Origin: Oceaniovalibus sp. ACAM 378
GTDB taxonomy: Bacteria > Pseudomonadota > Alphaproteobacteria > Rhodobacterales > Rhodobacteraceae
Reading direction: 5' to 3'
Assembly: GCF_008085915.1 (NCBI RefSeq)
Contig: NZ_VSJK01000001.1
Span: forward strand, 124,001-188,000
DNA length: 64,000 nt
The position numbers were made by a program, and so were the translations under genes. Positions 38,066-47,096 of the stretch are shown piece after piece; position 1 is the stretch's first letter, and every line of letters starts with the position of its first letter. Under the pieces are notes generated by a model. The model was not told the DNA's origin. It made no database searches and was given only the letters and a program-made list of their open reading frames with translations.

Positions 38066-38584
38066 TCTACGCCTTTCAGGAACCGTGCGCTGCACGTCCC
38101 GCATTTTCATGCCGCCCTGACAGGCGGTGTTGTTGCCAATGGTAAGCGCCCGCCAAGGATGTTCAACCCCGCCCGTTTCCGAACCGGGCTCATTCAATCT
38201 CAACTGTCGCGGACCAGCCCCCGAAATGCAGTTCTCTGGCTTCATCAGGTGCCGATGGATGCAAAAATGCGCGTCCAGTCGGAATCAGGAAACACTGAAG
38301 GCAGATCGAAAAACAGGCACCGGGGCTGATCAAACCGCCCGTCTCACATTTCGATAGCCATCGAGAATAGCTGCCTGACAGAGACCGTGGACGGGCTGGC
38401 GCAAAAGGTGTCAATATATTGCAACAGCCGATCCGGCAAAAGGTTCGGCAAAACTGGAAAAAGGTTTCGGTATGAACGACGTGCACCCTACTTACTCCGG
38501 CACAGATCCGGTCAGGCGGAATGCCTTGCCGGACAGCCTGCCGCGACCCGGCCATGCGGACAGGCCGGAAGTGATAGGTGCCCG
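38066..38584. other. Divergent 519-base region between glpD and the kinase gene
   Basis: It holds the glpD promoter and the leader of the kinase gene. A purine-rich tandem CGGCAAAA motif occurs at about 38435-38455. A 38-codon frame at 38472-38588 is listed separately. No RNA gene or further reading frame could be supported. Confidence 0.4.
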
Positions 38585-38588
38585 ATGA
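38472..38588 (+). CDS. Possible 38-residue leader ORF
   Basis: A short frame MNDVHPTYSGTDPV... with AAGG 7 bases upstream. Its stop overlaps the kinase start as ATGA (38585-38588). The peptide is hydrophilic, proline- and arginine-rich and unlike any family I know. The coupling arrangement is the only evidence for translation. Confidence 0.35.
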   Translation: MNDVHPTYSGTDPVRRNALPDSLPRPGHADRPEVIGAR

Positions 38589-39226
38589 CCACCGTCAGCG
38601 ACATCCAGCGCGCGGCCTTGAACCTGGCGCCCGGACGCCACCTGATCGCGGTCGCCGGAGCACCTGCCAGCGGTAAATCGACTTTTGCCGAAACGCTGGC
38701 GCGAGATCTCACCCAGATCGGACGCAGGGCGCAGGTGGTGCCGATGGACGGGTTTCATCTGGACAACGCGCTTTTGGATTCCCGTGGTGACAGGGCGCGC
38801 AAAGGCGCTCCACATACGTTCGACGCACGCGGTTTTGTCCGGCTGATGCAGGATATCGCAAAGGGCGGCGCGGTCATCTATCCGCTGTTCGACCGCAATC
38901 GCGATCTGGCCGTTGCGGGGGCTGGCGAACTTGCAGCAAACACGGAACTGGTGATTGTTGAAGGCAATTACCTGCTGTTTGATGCACCGGTCTGGCGTGA
39001 TCTGGCCGCGCTCTGGTCGCTGTCCGTGTTTCTTGACGTGCCCGAAAAGACCCTGCGCGAGCGGCTGATGCAGCGTTGGCGCCAGCAAGGGATGGACAGT
39101 GAAGCCGCCTTTGCCAAGGTGCGCGAGAATGATCTGCCCAATGCCGGCACGGTCATCACCCATCGCCTGCCGGCGCAATTCACCCTGACCGAAACGGACT
39201 GGGCTTGTCCTCAACCTTCTCCATAA
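38585..39226 (+). CDS. P-loop kinase of the uridine kinase/pantothenate kinase-like family
   Basis: A 213-residue nucleoside/sugar kinase-like protein. It has the P-loop VAGAPASGKSTFAETL, VVPMDGFHLDNALLD with the acidic and histidine residues typical of the PRK/URK family, FDRNRDLAV, VIVEGNYLLFDAPVW and a lid region RERLMQRWRQQGMD. Annotated relatives include rhizobial FrcK. The phosphate acceptor is unknown. The start ATG 38585 with AGGTG upstream overlaps the 38-codon leader frame. Confidence 0.85.
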   Translation: MTTVSDIQRAALNLAPGRHLIAVAGAPASGKSTFAETLARDLTQIGRRAQVVPMDGFHLDNALLDSRGDRARKGAPHTFDARGFVRLMQDIAKGGAVIYPLFDRNRDLAVAGAGELAANTELVIVEGNYLLFDAPVWRDLAALWSLSVFLDVPEKTLRERLMQRWRQQGMDSEAAFAKVRENDLPNAGTVITHRLPAQFTLTETDWACPQPSP

Positions 39227-39595
39227 TTGGGACTTCTCGCAAAAATGCTCGCCGGCGGGATCATAGCAAGGTTCTTTGAAACGCTCTTGCTCTGCCATCA
39301 GGCGCGGGCGCGTGATGTGGCCGATCGGTTTGGCATCTGTGGACAGGCATCGGTCGCGCACTTGCGGGGTGCGGGCGGCACCGATCGGATCGACGGATCA
39401 GGTTCTGAGAAAGATTGAAAGATACTAGAGACTTGGCATCCGAAGCTTGATCATTTCGGGCTATACCCATATGGGTGAATGCATATCCTTCGCTCAGCGG
39501 GTTCTGCTCCGGTTGAAAACCTGTTCCTTGCCCTATGTTTATGGCAGTGTGCCAGAAACCTCGCCCGCTACCCGGCTTGGTACAGGAGACCGCCG
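39227..39595. other. 369-base gap before the aldo/keto reductase gene
   Basis: Only short frames are present, none with a ribosome site or known family. The region probably holds the promoter of the reductase operon; ACCCATATGGGT (39465-39476) is a perfect 12-base palindrome and a possible operator. No tRNA or terminator with a T-run was seen. Confidence 0.4.
39465..39476. promoter_or_regulatory. 12-base palindrome upstream of the aldo/keto reductase gene
   Basis: ACCCATATGGGT is self-complementary and lies about 120 bases before the reductase start. It could be a dimeric regulator site, but no regulator gene is adjacent. Confidence 0.3.
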
Positions 39596-40489
39596 TTGAA
39601 ACGTATCGACCTGAACCCCGTTTTAAGCCTGTCGCGCATCGTTTATGGGATGTGGCGCTCGGGCGATGGTGGCGACACCTCGCCCGAACACATCCGCGCC
39701 AAGCTCGAAGCCTGTCTGGATCAGGGCATCACCACGGTGGATCAGGCCGATATCTATGGCGGTTACATGGCCGAAGAGATCATGGGCGCCGCGCTGACAC
39801 CCTCGCTGCGCAATCGGATCGAAATCGTGACGAAATGCGGCATTGTCGCCCCCACCGGTCGCCACTCGGACGCCAGGATCAAGCATTACGACACATCCCG
39901 CGCGCATATCGAATCCTCGGTCGATGCATCGCTGCGACTCTTGGGCACTGATCGCATCGATCTGTTGCTGATCCACCGTCCCGATCCCTTCATGGACCAC
40001 CATGAAACCGGCACGGCGCTGGATGGGCTGGTGAAATCGGGCAAGGTGCGCGCCATCGGTGCCAGCAATTTCAAACCGCACGATTTGACGCTGCTGCAAT
40101 CCGCATTGCAAACCCGGCTGGTCACCAATCAGATCGAGCTGAGCCTTGGCCATGTTGAACCGTTTTCCAATGGCGATCTGGGGTTTCTTCAGGAAAACGG
40201 CATTGCGCCTATGGCTTGGTCACCGCTGGGCGGTGGCAGCCTGATGACCGGCAAAGGCGGGCACGGCGCCCTGCGCACCACACTGGCCACCATGGCGAAA
40301 GAGCGCAACACCGATATGGCTGCCATCGCGGTCGCCTGGCTGCTGGCCCACCCAGCGCGTATCATTCCGGTGATGGGCACAAATAACCTGAACCGGATCA
40401 AGGCGTTGTCGGATGCGTTTGATGTAGAAATCGATCGGCAGACATGGTTCGAACTCTACACCCACGCTCTGGGGCGCGAGGTCGCCTGA
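39596..40489 (+). CDS. Aldo/keto reductase
   Basis: A 297-residue NADPH-dependent reductase of the YdhF-like AKR group. The catalytic tetrad is visible: Asp in TTVDQADIYGGYMAEE, Tyr in the same segment, Lys in IVTKCGI and His in LLLIHRPDPFMD. NADPH-binding WSPLGGGSL and IIPVMGTNNLNRI follow. I place the start at TTG 39596, with AGGAG 7 bases upstream; the frame is open further upstream without a site. It is 1 base from the flavin reductase gene. Confidence 0.88.
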   Translation: MKRIDLNPVLSLSRIVYGMWRSGDGGDTSPEHIRAKLEACLDQGITTVDQADIYGGYMAEEIMGAALTPSLRNRIEIVTKCGIVAPTGRHSDARIKHYDTSRAHIESSVDASLRLLGTDRIDLLLIHRPDPFMDHHETGTALDGLVKSGKVRAIGASNFKPHDLTLLQSALQTRLVTNQIELSLGHVEPFSNGDLGFLQENGIAPMAWSPLGGGSLMTGKGGHGALRTTLATMAKERNTDMAAIAVAWLLAHPARIIPVMGTNNLNRIKALSDAFDVEIDRQTWFELYTHALGREVA

Positions 40490-40490
40490 T

Positions 40491-41030
40491 ATGGGTTCTT
40501 CTGACGGTCCGTCCGGCGATTCCTTTGGTCCCGCCCTGCGCCCTTTCACCCCCGGCCCCGACACCAGCCGCGAATTTCGCGCCGCATTGGGCCGGTTTGC
40601 GACGGGGGTCACCGTGGTGACGACACAAACAGCGGACGGTCCGCTGGGGATCACCGCGAACAGTTTCGCCGCCGTGTCTCTTGATCCGCCGCTTGTTCTG
40701 TGGTCGCCGGCACGGGCCGCGGGGCGGTTTGCGCCCTTTGTCACAGCCGAGCATTTCGCCATCCACATCATGTCCGCCGATCAGCGCTCGGTCTGCGAGG
40801 CCTTCGTGAGTGACGGCGCGGCCTTCGGAGATCTGGTCTGGGCGCCGGGCAAGACCGGTGCGCCCCTGATAGAGGGCTGTCTGGCGCAGTTCGAATGTGT
40901 CCGGCATGCGGTGCACGATGGCGGCGATCACGCGATTATCGTCGGCAGGGTTCTGCATGCCGCCCATGGCGACGGCGCCCCCTTGTTGTTCGCGGGCGGG
41001 CGATACGGCGCGATGGCGACAGTCGGCTGA
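40491..41030 (+). CDS. Flavin reductase domain protein
   Basis: A 179-residue FMN-binding split-barrel protein of the flavin reductase (HpaC-like) family. It has FRAALGRFATGVTVVTT, GITANSFAAVSLDPPLVLWS and HAIIVGRVLHAAHGDGAPLLFAGGRYG. It supplies reduced flavin to a partner oxygenase in known cases; no oxygenase is next to it here. It starts one base after the aldo/keto reductase stop and is probably translated from the same message. Confidence 0.87.
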   Translation: MGSSDGPSGDSFGPALRPFTPGPDTSREFRAALGRFATGVTVVTTQTADGPLGITANSFAAVSLDPPLVLWSPARAAGRFAPFVTAEHFAIHIMSADQRSVCEAFVSDGAAFGDLVWAPGKTGAPLIEGCLAQFECVRHAVHDGGDHAIIVGRVLHAAHGDGAPLLFAGGRYGAMATVG

Positions 41031-41031
41031 C

Positions 41032-41048
41032 ACGGCGTCATGCGCCGT
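41032..41048 (+). terminator. Short hairpin after the flavin reductase gene
   Basis: Stem ACGGCG/CGCCGT with a 5-base loop directly follows the stop codon. There is no T-run, so its action as a terminator is uncertain. Confidence 0.3.
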
Positions 41049-41140
41049 CCCTGACGCTCACTCCATAACCCGCCGTCATCCCCCAAGACACGTCGCCGCG
41101 CCCCCTGTCCCTTTGGTCCCGCCATGCTAGTTAGGGGCAA

Positions 41141-41815
41141 ATGGAGACCGGTGTGCTGACAGTTCGCGATCTGACAAAATCCTTTCCCGGTGGCGATGGC
41201 CCGGTGCATGTTCTGCGCGGCGTCAGTCTTGACCTTGCTGCGGGCGAAACCTTGGCGCTGACCGGGGAAAGCGGATCGGGTAAAAGCACGCTGTTGCATC
41301 TGATCGCAGGACTTGACCGTGCCGATGGCGGCTCGATCCTGTTTGATGGCGCCGAGGTGACGCAACTGGACGACGCCGGGCGCGCGGCGCTGCGGCGCAC
41401 CCGGGTCGGTACGGTGTTTCAGCAGTTCAACCTGATCCCGTCGCTGACCATCGCCGACAACATCGCATTTCAGGCGCGTCTGGGCGGGCGGCATGACCGC
41501 GCGTGGTGCGCAACGCTGGCCGAGCGCTTGGGTCTGGCGGATCATTTGCGCAAATACCCCGAACAACTGTCGGGCGGTCAGCAACAACGGGTCGCCATCG
41601 GGCGCACTCTGGCGGCGCGCCCCGCCTTGGTTCTGGCTGACGAACCCACCGGTAATCTGGATGAGGAAACCGGTGCACGGGTGTTGACCCTGATGCAGGA
41701 ACTGGCCGCCGATACCGGTGCCGCGCTGCTGATGGTCACACATTCCCAGCGTCTGGCCGCCCGTCTCGACCGCCGGCTGCATCTGGAGCGCGGACTTATC
41801 CGCGTGAACGCCTGA
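41141..41815 (+). CDS. ABC transporter ATP-binding protein (LolD/MacB type)
   Basis: A 224-residue ATPase. Walker A is GESGSGKST, the signature LSGGQQQRVAIGR, Walker B LVLADEPTGNLDEETG and the switch VTHSQRLA. The EPTGNLD form is typical of the LolD/MacB/FtsE group that drives FtsX-like permeases. It overlaps the permease gene by one base (TGATG), and the trio with the lipocalin-like gene forms one operon. AGGGG lies 5 bases before the ATG. Confidence 0.9.
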   Translation: METGVLTVRDLTKSFPGGDGPVHVLRGVSLDLAAGETLALTGESGSGKSTLLHLIAGLDRADGGSILFDGAEVTQLDDAGRAALRRTRVGTVFQQFNLIPSLTIADNIAFQARLGGRHDRAWCATLAERLGLADHLRKYPEQLSGGQQQRVAIGRTLAARPALVLADEPTGNLDEETGARVLTLMQELAADTGAALLMVTHSQRLAARLDRRLHLERGLIRVNA

Positions 41816-44226
41816 TGTACCGCGCCGCACTGCACGCCCTGTTGTCCCATTGGCGCCGACGTCCGTTCCAGCTTTTGACGCTGGTGCTGGGATTGGCGAC
41901 TGCCACCGGCCTGTGGTCGGGGGTACAGGCGATCAACGCCGAGGCCCGCGACAGCTATGACCGGGCAGCCATGGTTCTGGGGCCAAAACCCCGCCCGTAC
42001 CTGATCAGCGAGGGCGATGTTCCCCTGTCCATGGCCACATATGTGCACATGCGCCGGGCGGGCTGGATGGTGACGCCGGTGGTTGAAGGCAGGCTGGCCA
42101 CGCCGACAGGTCCGCTGCGGATATTCGGCATTGATCCCTTCACCCTCCCTGCCGGGGATCTGCCCAAGGGCGGCGAAACGGCGACTTTTGATGCTGCATT
42201 TCTGGGCGAACCCGGTCGGCTGATTGTTTCCCCCGGCACCGCCGCGCAACTGAGTGAGGCCGGATTGCCACCGCTTGTCACAGTGGACGGAGTCGCGCCG
42301 GGGATCGCCTATGCCGACATTGCGCTGGCGCAGAGGCTGCTGGATCGGCCCGACAGGTTTGACCGGCTGATTCTGCTGGACGATCAGCCGTTGAACCGCC
42401 CACCGTTGTCCGAGATCGCCCCCGGCCTGACCCTTGAGGAACCGCGCCGCGACAATGCCGATATGGCGCGCCTGACCGACAGTTTTCACCTGAACCTGAC
42501 TGCCTTTGGCCTTTTGTCCTTTGCCGTGGGGCTGTTCATCGTGCGCGGCACCATCGGGCTGGCGTTTGAACAGCGCCGGACGGTGTTTCGCACCCTGCGC
42601 GCGCTGGGTCTGCCCGCCCGGGCGCTTTTGGCGCTGCTGATGGGGGAGCTGTTGGTGCTGGCGCTGATCTCCGGCATCCTGGGGATTGTCATGGGGTATG
42701 GTGTGGCCAGCCTGCTGATCCCCGACGTGGCGGCCACCCTGCGCGGGCTTTACGGCGCTTCGGTGGATGGGGCGCTGTCGATCCGACCGGTTTGGTGGGC
42801 TGGCGGGCTGGCCATTGCGGTTCTGGGCACGGCGCTGGCCGGGATCGGGTCACTTTGGCAGGTGGCGCGGCTGCCGCTTCTGGCCCCGGCACAGCCGCGG
42901 GCCTGGGCGCGGGCATCGGAACGCGCGGTGGTTTGGCAGGGGATTACGGCGCTGGCTCTGGCGGTTGCATCGCTCGGGCTGATGGTCTGGAGCAGCGGGT
43001 TGTTTGCCGCCTTCGTGATGCTGGGCGCATTGCTGGTGGCCGCCGCTTTGGCGCTGCCGGTCGTGCTTTATGGCGCGATGGCGCTGGGGGCGCGGCTGTC
43101 GCGCGGGCCACTGGCGCAATGGTTCTGGGCCGACACCCGGCAACAGCTTCCCGGTCTCAGTCTTGCTCTGATGGCGCTGCTTTTGGCGCTGGCCGCCAAT
43201 ATCGGCGTCGGCACAATGGTGTCGTCGTTCCGCCTGACCTTTACCGGCTGGCTGGATCAGCGGCTGGCGAGCGAGCTTTACGTCACCGCCGAAACCCCCG
43301 AACAGGCCCTGCGGCTGGTCGAGTGGGTGACCCCAAGGGTGGATGCTGTGCTGCCGATCCGGAGGGCTTCGGCACGGATTGCCGGTCTGCCCGGTGAGAT
43401 CTTCGGTTTGGCCGATCATCCGACCTATCGCGATCACTGGCCGCTGATTGCCGCCCTGCCACAGGTCTGGGACAGGATTGCGGCTGGCGACGGCGTGCTG
43501 ATCAACGAACAACTGGCCCGGCGAGAGGTGATCTGGCCCGGCGACACCCTGTCATTGCCCGGATGGGAGGAGGCGCCGGTGCTGGGCGTGTACAGCGATT
43601 ATGGCAATCCTCTGGGTCAGGTCCTGATGGATTTGAATACGCTGGAAGCCCTTTTCCCGACGGCCGAGCGGCTGCAATTCAGCCTGCGCCTGCCGCCCGA
43701 AGAGGTCGGGCCGCTGATGGTCGCTCTTGGCTCTGAATTTGGCCTTCCCGCCGACAATATGGTGGATCAGGCGTCGATCAAGGCATTCTCGTTGCAGATC
43801 TTTGAGCGAACCTTCACCGTCTCACGCGCCCTGAACGTGTTGACACTGGCGGTCGCCGGCTTCGCGATCCTGACCAGCCTTTTGACACTGGCCGCCATGC
43901 GGCTGCCGCAGTTGGCACCGGTCTGGGCGCTGGGGGTCACACGGGGGCAATTGGCGCGGCTGGAGTTGTTGCGGGCGTTGGTTCTGGCCGGGCTGACGAT
44001 GCTATGCGCGCTGCCGGTGGGGCTGCTGCTGGCATGGGTGCTGCTCTCGGTGATCAACGTCGAAGCCTTCGGGTGGCGTCTGCCGATGTTCCTGTTCCCG
44101 GGCGACTGGCTGGTTCTGGGCGTGCTGTCATTGCTGGCGGCGGGGCTGGCGGCGCTGTGGCCCGCGATAAACATGGCGCGGATGCCGCCCGCGCGATTGC
44201 TGGGGGTGTTTGCCCATGAACGGTGA
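41815..44226 (+). CDS. FtsX-like ABC transporter permease
   Basis: An 803-residue permease with two copies of the FtsX fold: N-terminal helix (QLLTLVLGLATATGLWSGV), a periplasmic domain (about 50-230), helices near LTAFGLLSFAVGLFIVRGTI, LLMGELLVLALISGILGIV and GGLAIAVLGTALAGIGSL; then a second half with LALMALLLALAANIGVGTMVS, a second periplasmic domain and C-terminal helices ending at INMARMPPARLLGVF. This architecture transports or extracts lipids or lipoproteins in the LolCE and AttFG families. It overlaps the lipocalin-like gene by 11 bases. Confidence 0.88.
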   Translation: MYRAALHALLSHWRRRPFQLLTLVLGLATATGLWSGVQAINAEARDSYDRAAMVLGPKPRPYLISEGDVPLSMATYVHMRRAGWMVTPVVEGRLATPTGPLRIFGIDPFTLPAGDLPKGGETATFDAAFLGEPGRLIVSPGTAAQLSEAGLPPLVTVDGVAPGIAYADIALAQRLLDRPDRFDRLILLDDQPLNRPPLSEIAPGLTLEEPRRDNADMARLTDSFHLNLTAFGLLSFAVGLFIVRGTIGLAFEQRRTVFRTLRALGLPARALLALLMGELLVLALISGILGIVMGYGVASLLIPDVAATLRGLYGASVDGALSIRPVWWAGGLAIAVLGTALAGIGSLWQVARLPLLAPAQPRAWARASERAVVWQGITALALAVASLGLMVWSSGLFAAFVMLGALLVAAALALPVVLYGAMALGARLSRGPLAQWFWADTRQQLPGLSLALMALLLALAANIGVGTMVSSFRLTFTGWLDQRLASELYVTAETPEQALRLVEWVTPRVDAVLPIRRASARIAGLPGEIFGLADHPTYRDHWPLIAALPQVWDRIAAGDGVLINEQLARREVIWPGDTLSLPGWEEAPVLGVYSDYGNPLGQVLMDLNTLEALFPTAERLQFSLRLPPEEVGPLMVALGSEFGLPADNMVDQASIKAFSLQIFERTFTVSRALNVLTLAVAGFAILTSLLTLAAMRLPQLAPVWALGVTRGQLARLELLRALVLAGLTMLCALPVGLLLAWVLLSVINVEAFGWRLPMFLFPGDWLVLGVLSLLAAGLAALWPAINMARMPPARLLGVFAHER

Positions 44227-45256
44227 GCGGCGGAAATTCTGGCCCCTGGTGCTTTGCCTGCTGGCGCTGGTCTGGCTGCAACCGGCCTTGGCGCAGGGGT
44301 TCGCGGGGCTTGGCACCGGGGCAGATGGATTTGCCGAGGTGCAACCGGGGCCTTTCGACTTTCCCGCCGATCATGGGGCGCATCCGGGATTTCGCATCGA
44401 ATGGTGGTATGTAACCGCCAATCTGCAGGATGCGAATGGTACGGATTATGGCGCACAATGGACATTATTCCGCTCGGCCCTCGGCCCAGACGGGCCACAG
44501 GTCTGGATGGCCCATGCGGCGCTGACGTCCCCGACGCAGCATTTTCTGGCCGAACGGTTGGGGCGCGACGGCACCGGCCAATCCGGGGTGACGGCACGGC
44601 CTTTCGCCGCATGGGTCGATGAATGGGAGCTGTCCGGGCCAACGCCAGACAACGTAAGGATGTTCGCACAAGGCGTTGATTTCGCTTATGATCTTAAGCT
44701 AGCGGCAAAGGGCCCCTTGGTCGCGCAGGGCGACGGGGGATTTTCGGTCAAATCCGCAGCAGGTCAGGCCAGCCGGTATTATTCACAGCCGTTCTATACT
44801 GTTTCGGGCACTGTGACCCTGCCAGAGGGCGATGTTTCCGTCACCGGACAGGCATGGCTGGACCGCGAATGGTCGTCACAACTTTTGAATGCCGATCAAC
44901 AGGGCTGGGACTGGATTTCGCTGCATTTCGACAGTGGCGAAAAGCTGATGGGCTTTGTGCTGCGCGATGGGTCGGACGGATTTACATCCGGCACATGGAT
45001 TGCGGCGGATGGCACGGCGGCGCCTTTCGGCGATGGCGCGCTGCGGCTCACCGCGCAAGAGCGGCACCGCGTTGCCGGACGGCGCGTGCCGGTGGTCTGG
45101 CGGGTGGAATTGCCCGAGCGTGGAATCGATGTGACGATTTCTGCGATCAACCGCGACGCGTGGATGGACACGTTGGTGCCTTACTGGGAAGGGCCGGTAA
45201 CAATCAAAGGCACGCATTCCGGGCGGGGGTATCTTGAGATGACCGGATATGAGTGA
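44216..45256 (+). CDS. Secreted lipocalin-like protein (CrtC/AttH family)
   Basis: A 346-residue protein with a signal peptide (RRKFWPLVLCLLALVWLQPALAQG). The CrtC/AttH lipocalin core follows: HPGFRIEWWYVTANLQDANG, GAQWTLFRSAL, WMAHAALT, FYTVSGTVTLPEG, GQAWLDREWSSQLL and GWDWISLHFDSGEKLMGFVL. In Agrobacterium such a protein accompanies an ABC transporter (att genes). It is coupled to the permease gene and likely binds a lipid-like cargo in the periplasm. A hydratase role as in carotenoid CrtC is not supported by the neighbours. Confidence 0.85.
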   Translation: MNGERRKFWPLVLCLLALVWLQPALAQGFAGLGTGADGFAEVQPGPFDFPADHGAHPGFRIEWWYVTANLQDANGTDYGAQWTLFRSALGPDGPQVWMAHAALTSPTQHFLAERLGRDGTGQSGVTARPFAAWVDEWELSGPTPDNVRMFAQGVDFAYDLKLAAKGPLVAQGDGGFSVKSAAGQASRYYSQPFYTVSGTVTLPEGDVSVTGQAWLDREWSSQLLNADQQGWDWISLHFDSGEKLMGFVLRDGSDGFTSGTWIAADGTAAPFGDGALRLTAQERHRVAGRRVPVVWRVELPERGIDVTISAINRDAWMDTLVPYWEGPVTIKGTHSGRGYLEMTGYE

Positions 45257-45791
45257 TCCGACCACCCTTCCCCGTACTTTATCCTTCGTTTGCAAGGCTC
45301 TGGGCGATGATGTTGACGACCGCCGCGCGCCCTGCCGGCAGGCGGTTCTTGCCACGGTGGGCGATGGTGGTGCGGCGCGGATGGTAATCTTGCGCGCCTT
45401 TACCCCTTGGACGGTCGAGGTGCACAGCGATCTTGCGGCGGCCAAGGTGGCGCAACTGCGCGCCGAACCCCGCGCGACACTGCTGTTCTGGTTGCCCGAG
45501 GCGCAGATGCAGATCCGACTGCGGGCCCGGTTCACCGTTCTGGCGGGTGCTGAAGTGGCCGATCGTTGGACCGCGATCCCGGACGGCCCACGCCGCGCCT
45601 ATGGCGGAACACCGCCGCCCGGGACACCGCTGCTCACCCCTGACGACCACACCTACACCCCGAACCGCGACAGGTTCGCTGTGCTGTCCGGTATCATCGA
45701 CAGCATCGAAACCCTGCACCTTGGTGATATCCATCGGCGCGCGATCTTCCGGCGCGACGATGGGTTCACGGGTGGCTGGATCGCACCCTGA
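45249..45791 (+). CDS. Pyridoxamine 5'-phosphate oxidase-family FMN-binding protein
   Basis: A 180-residue split-barrel protein. It has RQAVLATVGDGGAARMVILR, VEVHSDLAAAKVAQLRAEPRATLLFW, QIRLRARFTVL and the C-terminal HRRAIFRRDDGFTGGWIAP. It is shorter than true PdxH and lacks its full substrate signature, so a flavin- or heme-binding oxidoreductase of this superfamily is more likely. It overlaps the lipocalin-like gene by 8 bases and converges on preA with no gap. Confidence 0.8.
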   Translation: MSDPTTLPRTLSFVCKALGDDVDDRRAPCRQAVLATVGDGGAARMVILRAFTPWTVEVHSDLAAAKVAQLRAEPRATLLFWLPEAQMQIRLRARFTVLAGAEVADRWTAIPDGPRRAYGGTPPPGTPLLTPDDHTYTPNRDRFAVLSGIIDSIETLHLGDIHRRAIFRRDDGFTGGWIAP

Positions 45792-47096
45792 TCATTCGGC
45801 CGCGACGGCACTCGGGTTGTTGGGATGCGTCGTCCAATTGGCATAGCCGGGCTCAACCACAAGCCCGGTGCGCGGGTCGGTCGTACCGGGTGCCATCGGC
45901 TCCAACGTGATGCAGTTTTCCACCGGGCAAACGTTGACGCAGAGATTGCAGGCGACGCATTCGGCGTCGATCACCTCGAACACCCGGCCCGGATTCATTG
46001 CGATGGCCTGATGGCTGGTATCTTCGCAGGCGGCATAGCAGCGGCCACATTTGATGCAGAGGTCCTGATCAATCTTCGCCTTGGCGACATAGTTGAGATT
46101 CAGAAACCGCCAGTCGGTTATATTGGGCACCGCACGACGCGACACCTGATCGACCGAAGTATATCCCTTTTCATCCATCCACTGCGACAGGCCGGATTTC
46201 ATCTCTTCGACGACCTTGAAGCCATAGGTCATTGCCGCCGTGCAGACCTGCAGGTTCCCCGCGCCCAGAACCAGAAATTCAGCAGCATCGCGCCATGTGG
46301 TAATGCCGCCGATGCCGGAAATCGGGATGCCCTTGCATTCTTCGTCACGCGCAATGTCGGCGACCATATGCAGCGCGATGGGCTTGACCGCCGGGCCGCA
46401 GTATCCGCCGTGCGACCCTTTGCCGTCGATGCTGGGTTCGGGTGACATGGTGTCCAGATCGACCGATGTGATCGAGTTGATCGTGTTGATCAGGCTGACC
46501 GCATCCGCGCCGCCCTTGACCGCAGCGCGAGCGGAATGGCGCACGTCAGTGATGTTGGGCGTCAGTTTCACGATTACTGGCATGCGGCTGTATTGTTTGC
46601 ACCAGCGGGCGACCATTTCAACGTATTCAGGCACTTGGCCCACGGCGCTGCCCATGCCGCGCTCGGACATGCCGTGTGGGCAGCCAAAGTTCAGCTCGAT
46701 CCCGTCAGCGCCGGTTTCCTCGACAAGCGGCAAGATCGCCTTCCACGCGGCCTCTTCGCAGGGAACCATGATCGACACGACCACGGCTCGGTCCGGCCAG
46801 TCGCGTTTCACCTGTTTGATCTCGCGCAGGTTCACCTCGAGCGGGCGATCGGTGATCAATTCGATGTTGTTCATGCCCAGCAGCCGGCGGTCAGCGCCCC
46901 AGATCGCGCCGTAGCGCGGGCCGTTGACGTTAACCACGGGTGGGCCTTCTTCGCCCAGCGTTTTCCACACCACACCGCCCCAACCCGCCTTGAAGGCGCG
47001 CACGACGTTATAGGCTTTGTCCGTAGGTGGTGCCGAGGCCAGCCAGAACGGATTGGGCGATTTGATGCCCACGAAATTGGACGTAAGATCAGCCAT
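45792..47096 (-). CDS. preA: NAD-dependent dihydropyrimidine dehydrogenase subunit PreA
   Basis: The 434-residue catalytic subunit reducing uracil and thymine with FMN. It has the dihydroorotate dehydrogenase-like barrel (KSPNPFWLASAPPTDKAYNV, ELNFGCPHGMSERGMGSAVG, KLTPNITD, ISGIGGITTWRDAAEF), then two C-terminal [4Fe-4S] motifs (CIKCGRCYAACEDT and CVACNLCVNVCP). I choose ATG 47096, which shares one base with the preT stop and is 7 bases from GGGAG; the ATG one codon before is too close. It follows preT in one operon. Confidence 0.95.
   Translation of the reverse strand: MADLTSNFVGIKSPNPFWLASAPPTDKAYNVVRAFKAGWGGVVWKTLGEEGPPVVNVNGPRYGAIWGADRRLLGMNNIELITDRPLEVNLREIKQVKRDWPDRAVVVSIMVPCEEAAWKAILPLVEETGADGIELNFGCPHGMSERGMGSAVGQVPEYVEMVARWCKQYSRMPVIVKLTPNITDVRHSARAAVKGGADAVSLINTINSITSVDLDTMSPEPSIDGKGSHGGYCGPAVKPIALHMVADIARDEECKGIPISGIGGITTWRDAAEFLVLGAGNLQVCTAAMTYGFKVVEEMKSGLSQWMDEKGYTSVDQVSRRAVPNITDWRFLNLNYVAKAKIDQDLCIKCGRCYAACEDTSHQAIAMNPGRVFEVIDAECVACNLCVNVCPVENCITLEPMAPGTTDPRTGLVVEPGYANWTTHPNNPSAVAAE

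Noticed and set aside
46600-46720. Absence of the mammalian-type catalytic cysteine in PreA
   Set aside because: The loop reads GMGSAVG; bacterial PreA proteins generally have this form, so it is not unusual.
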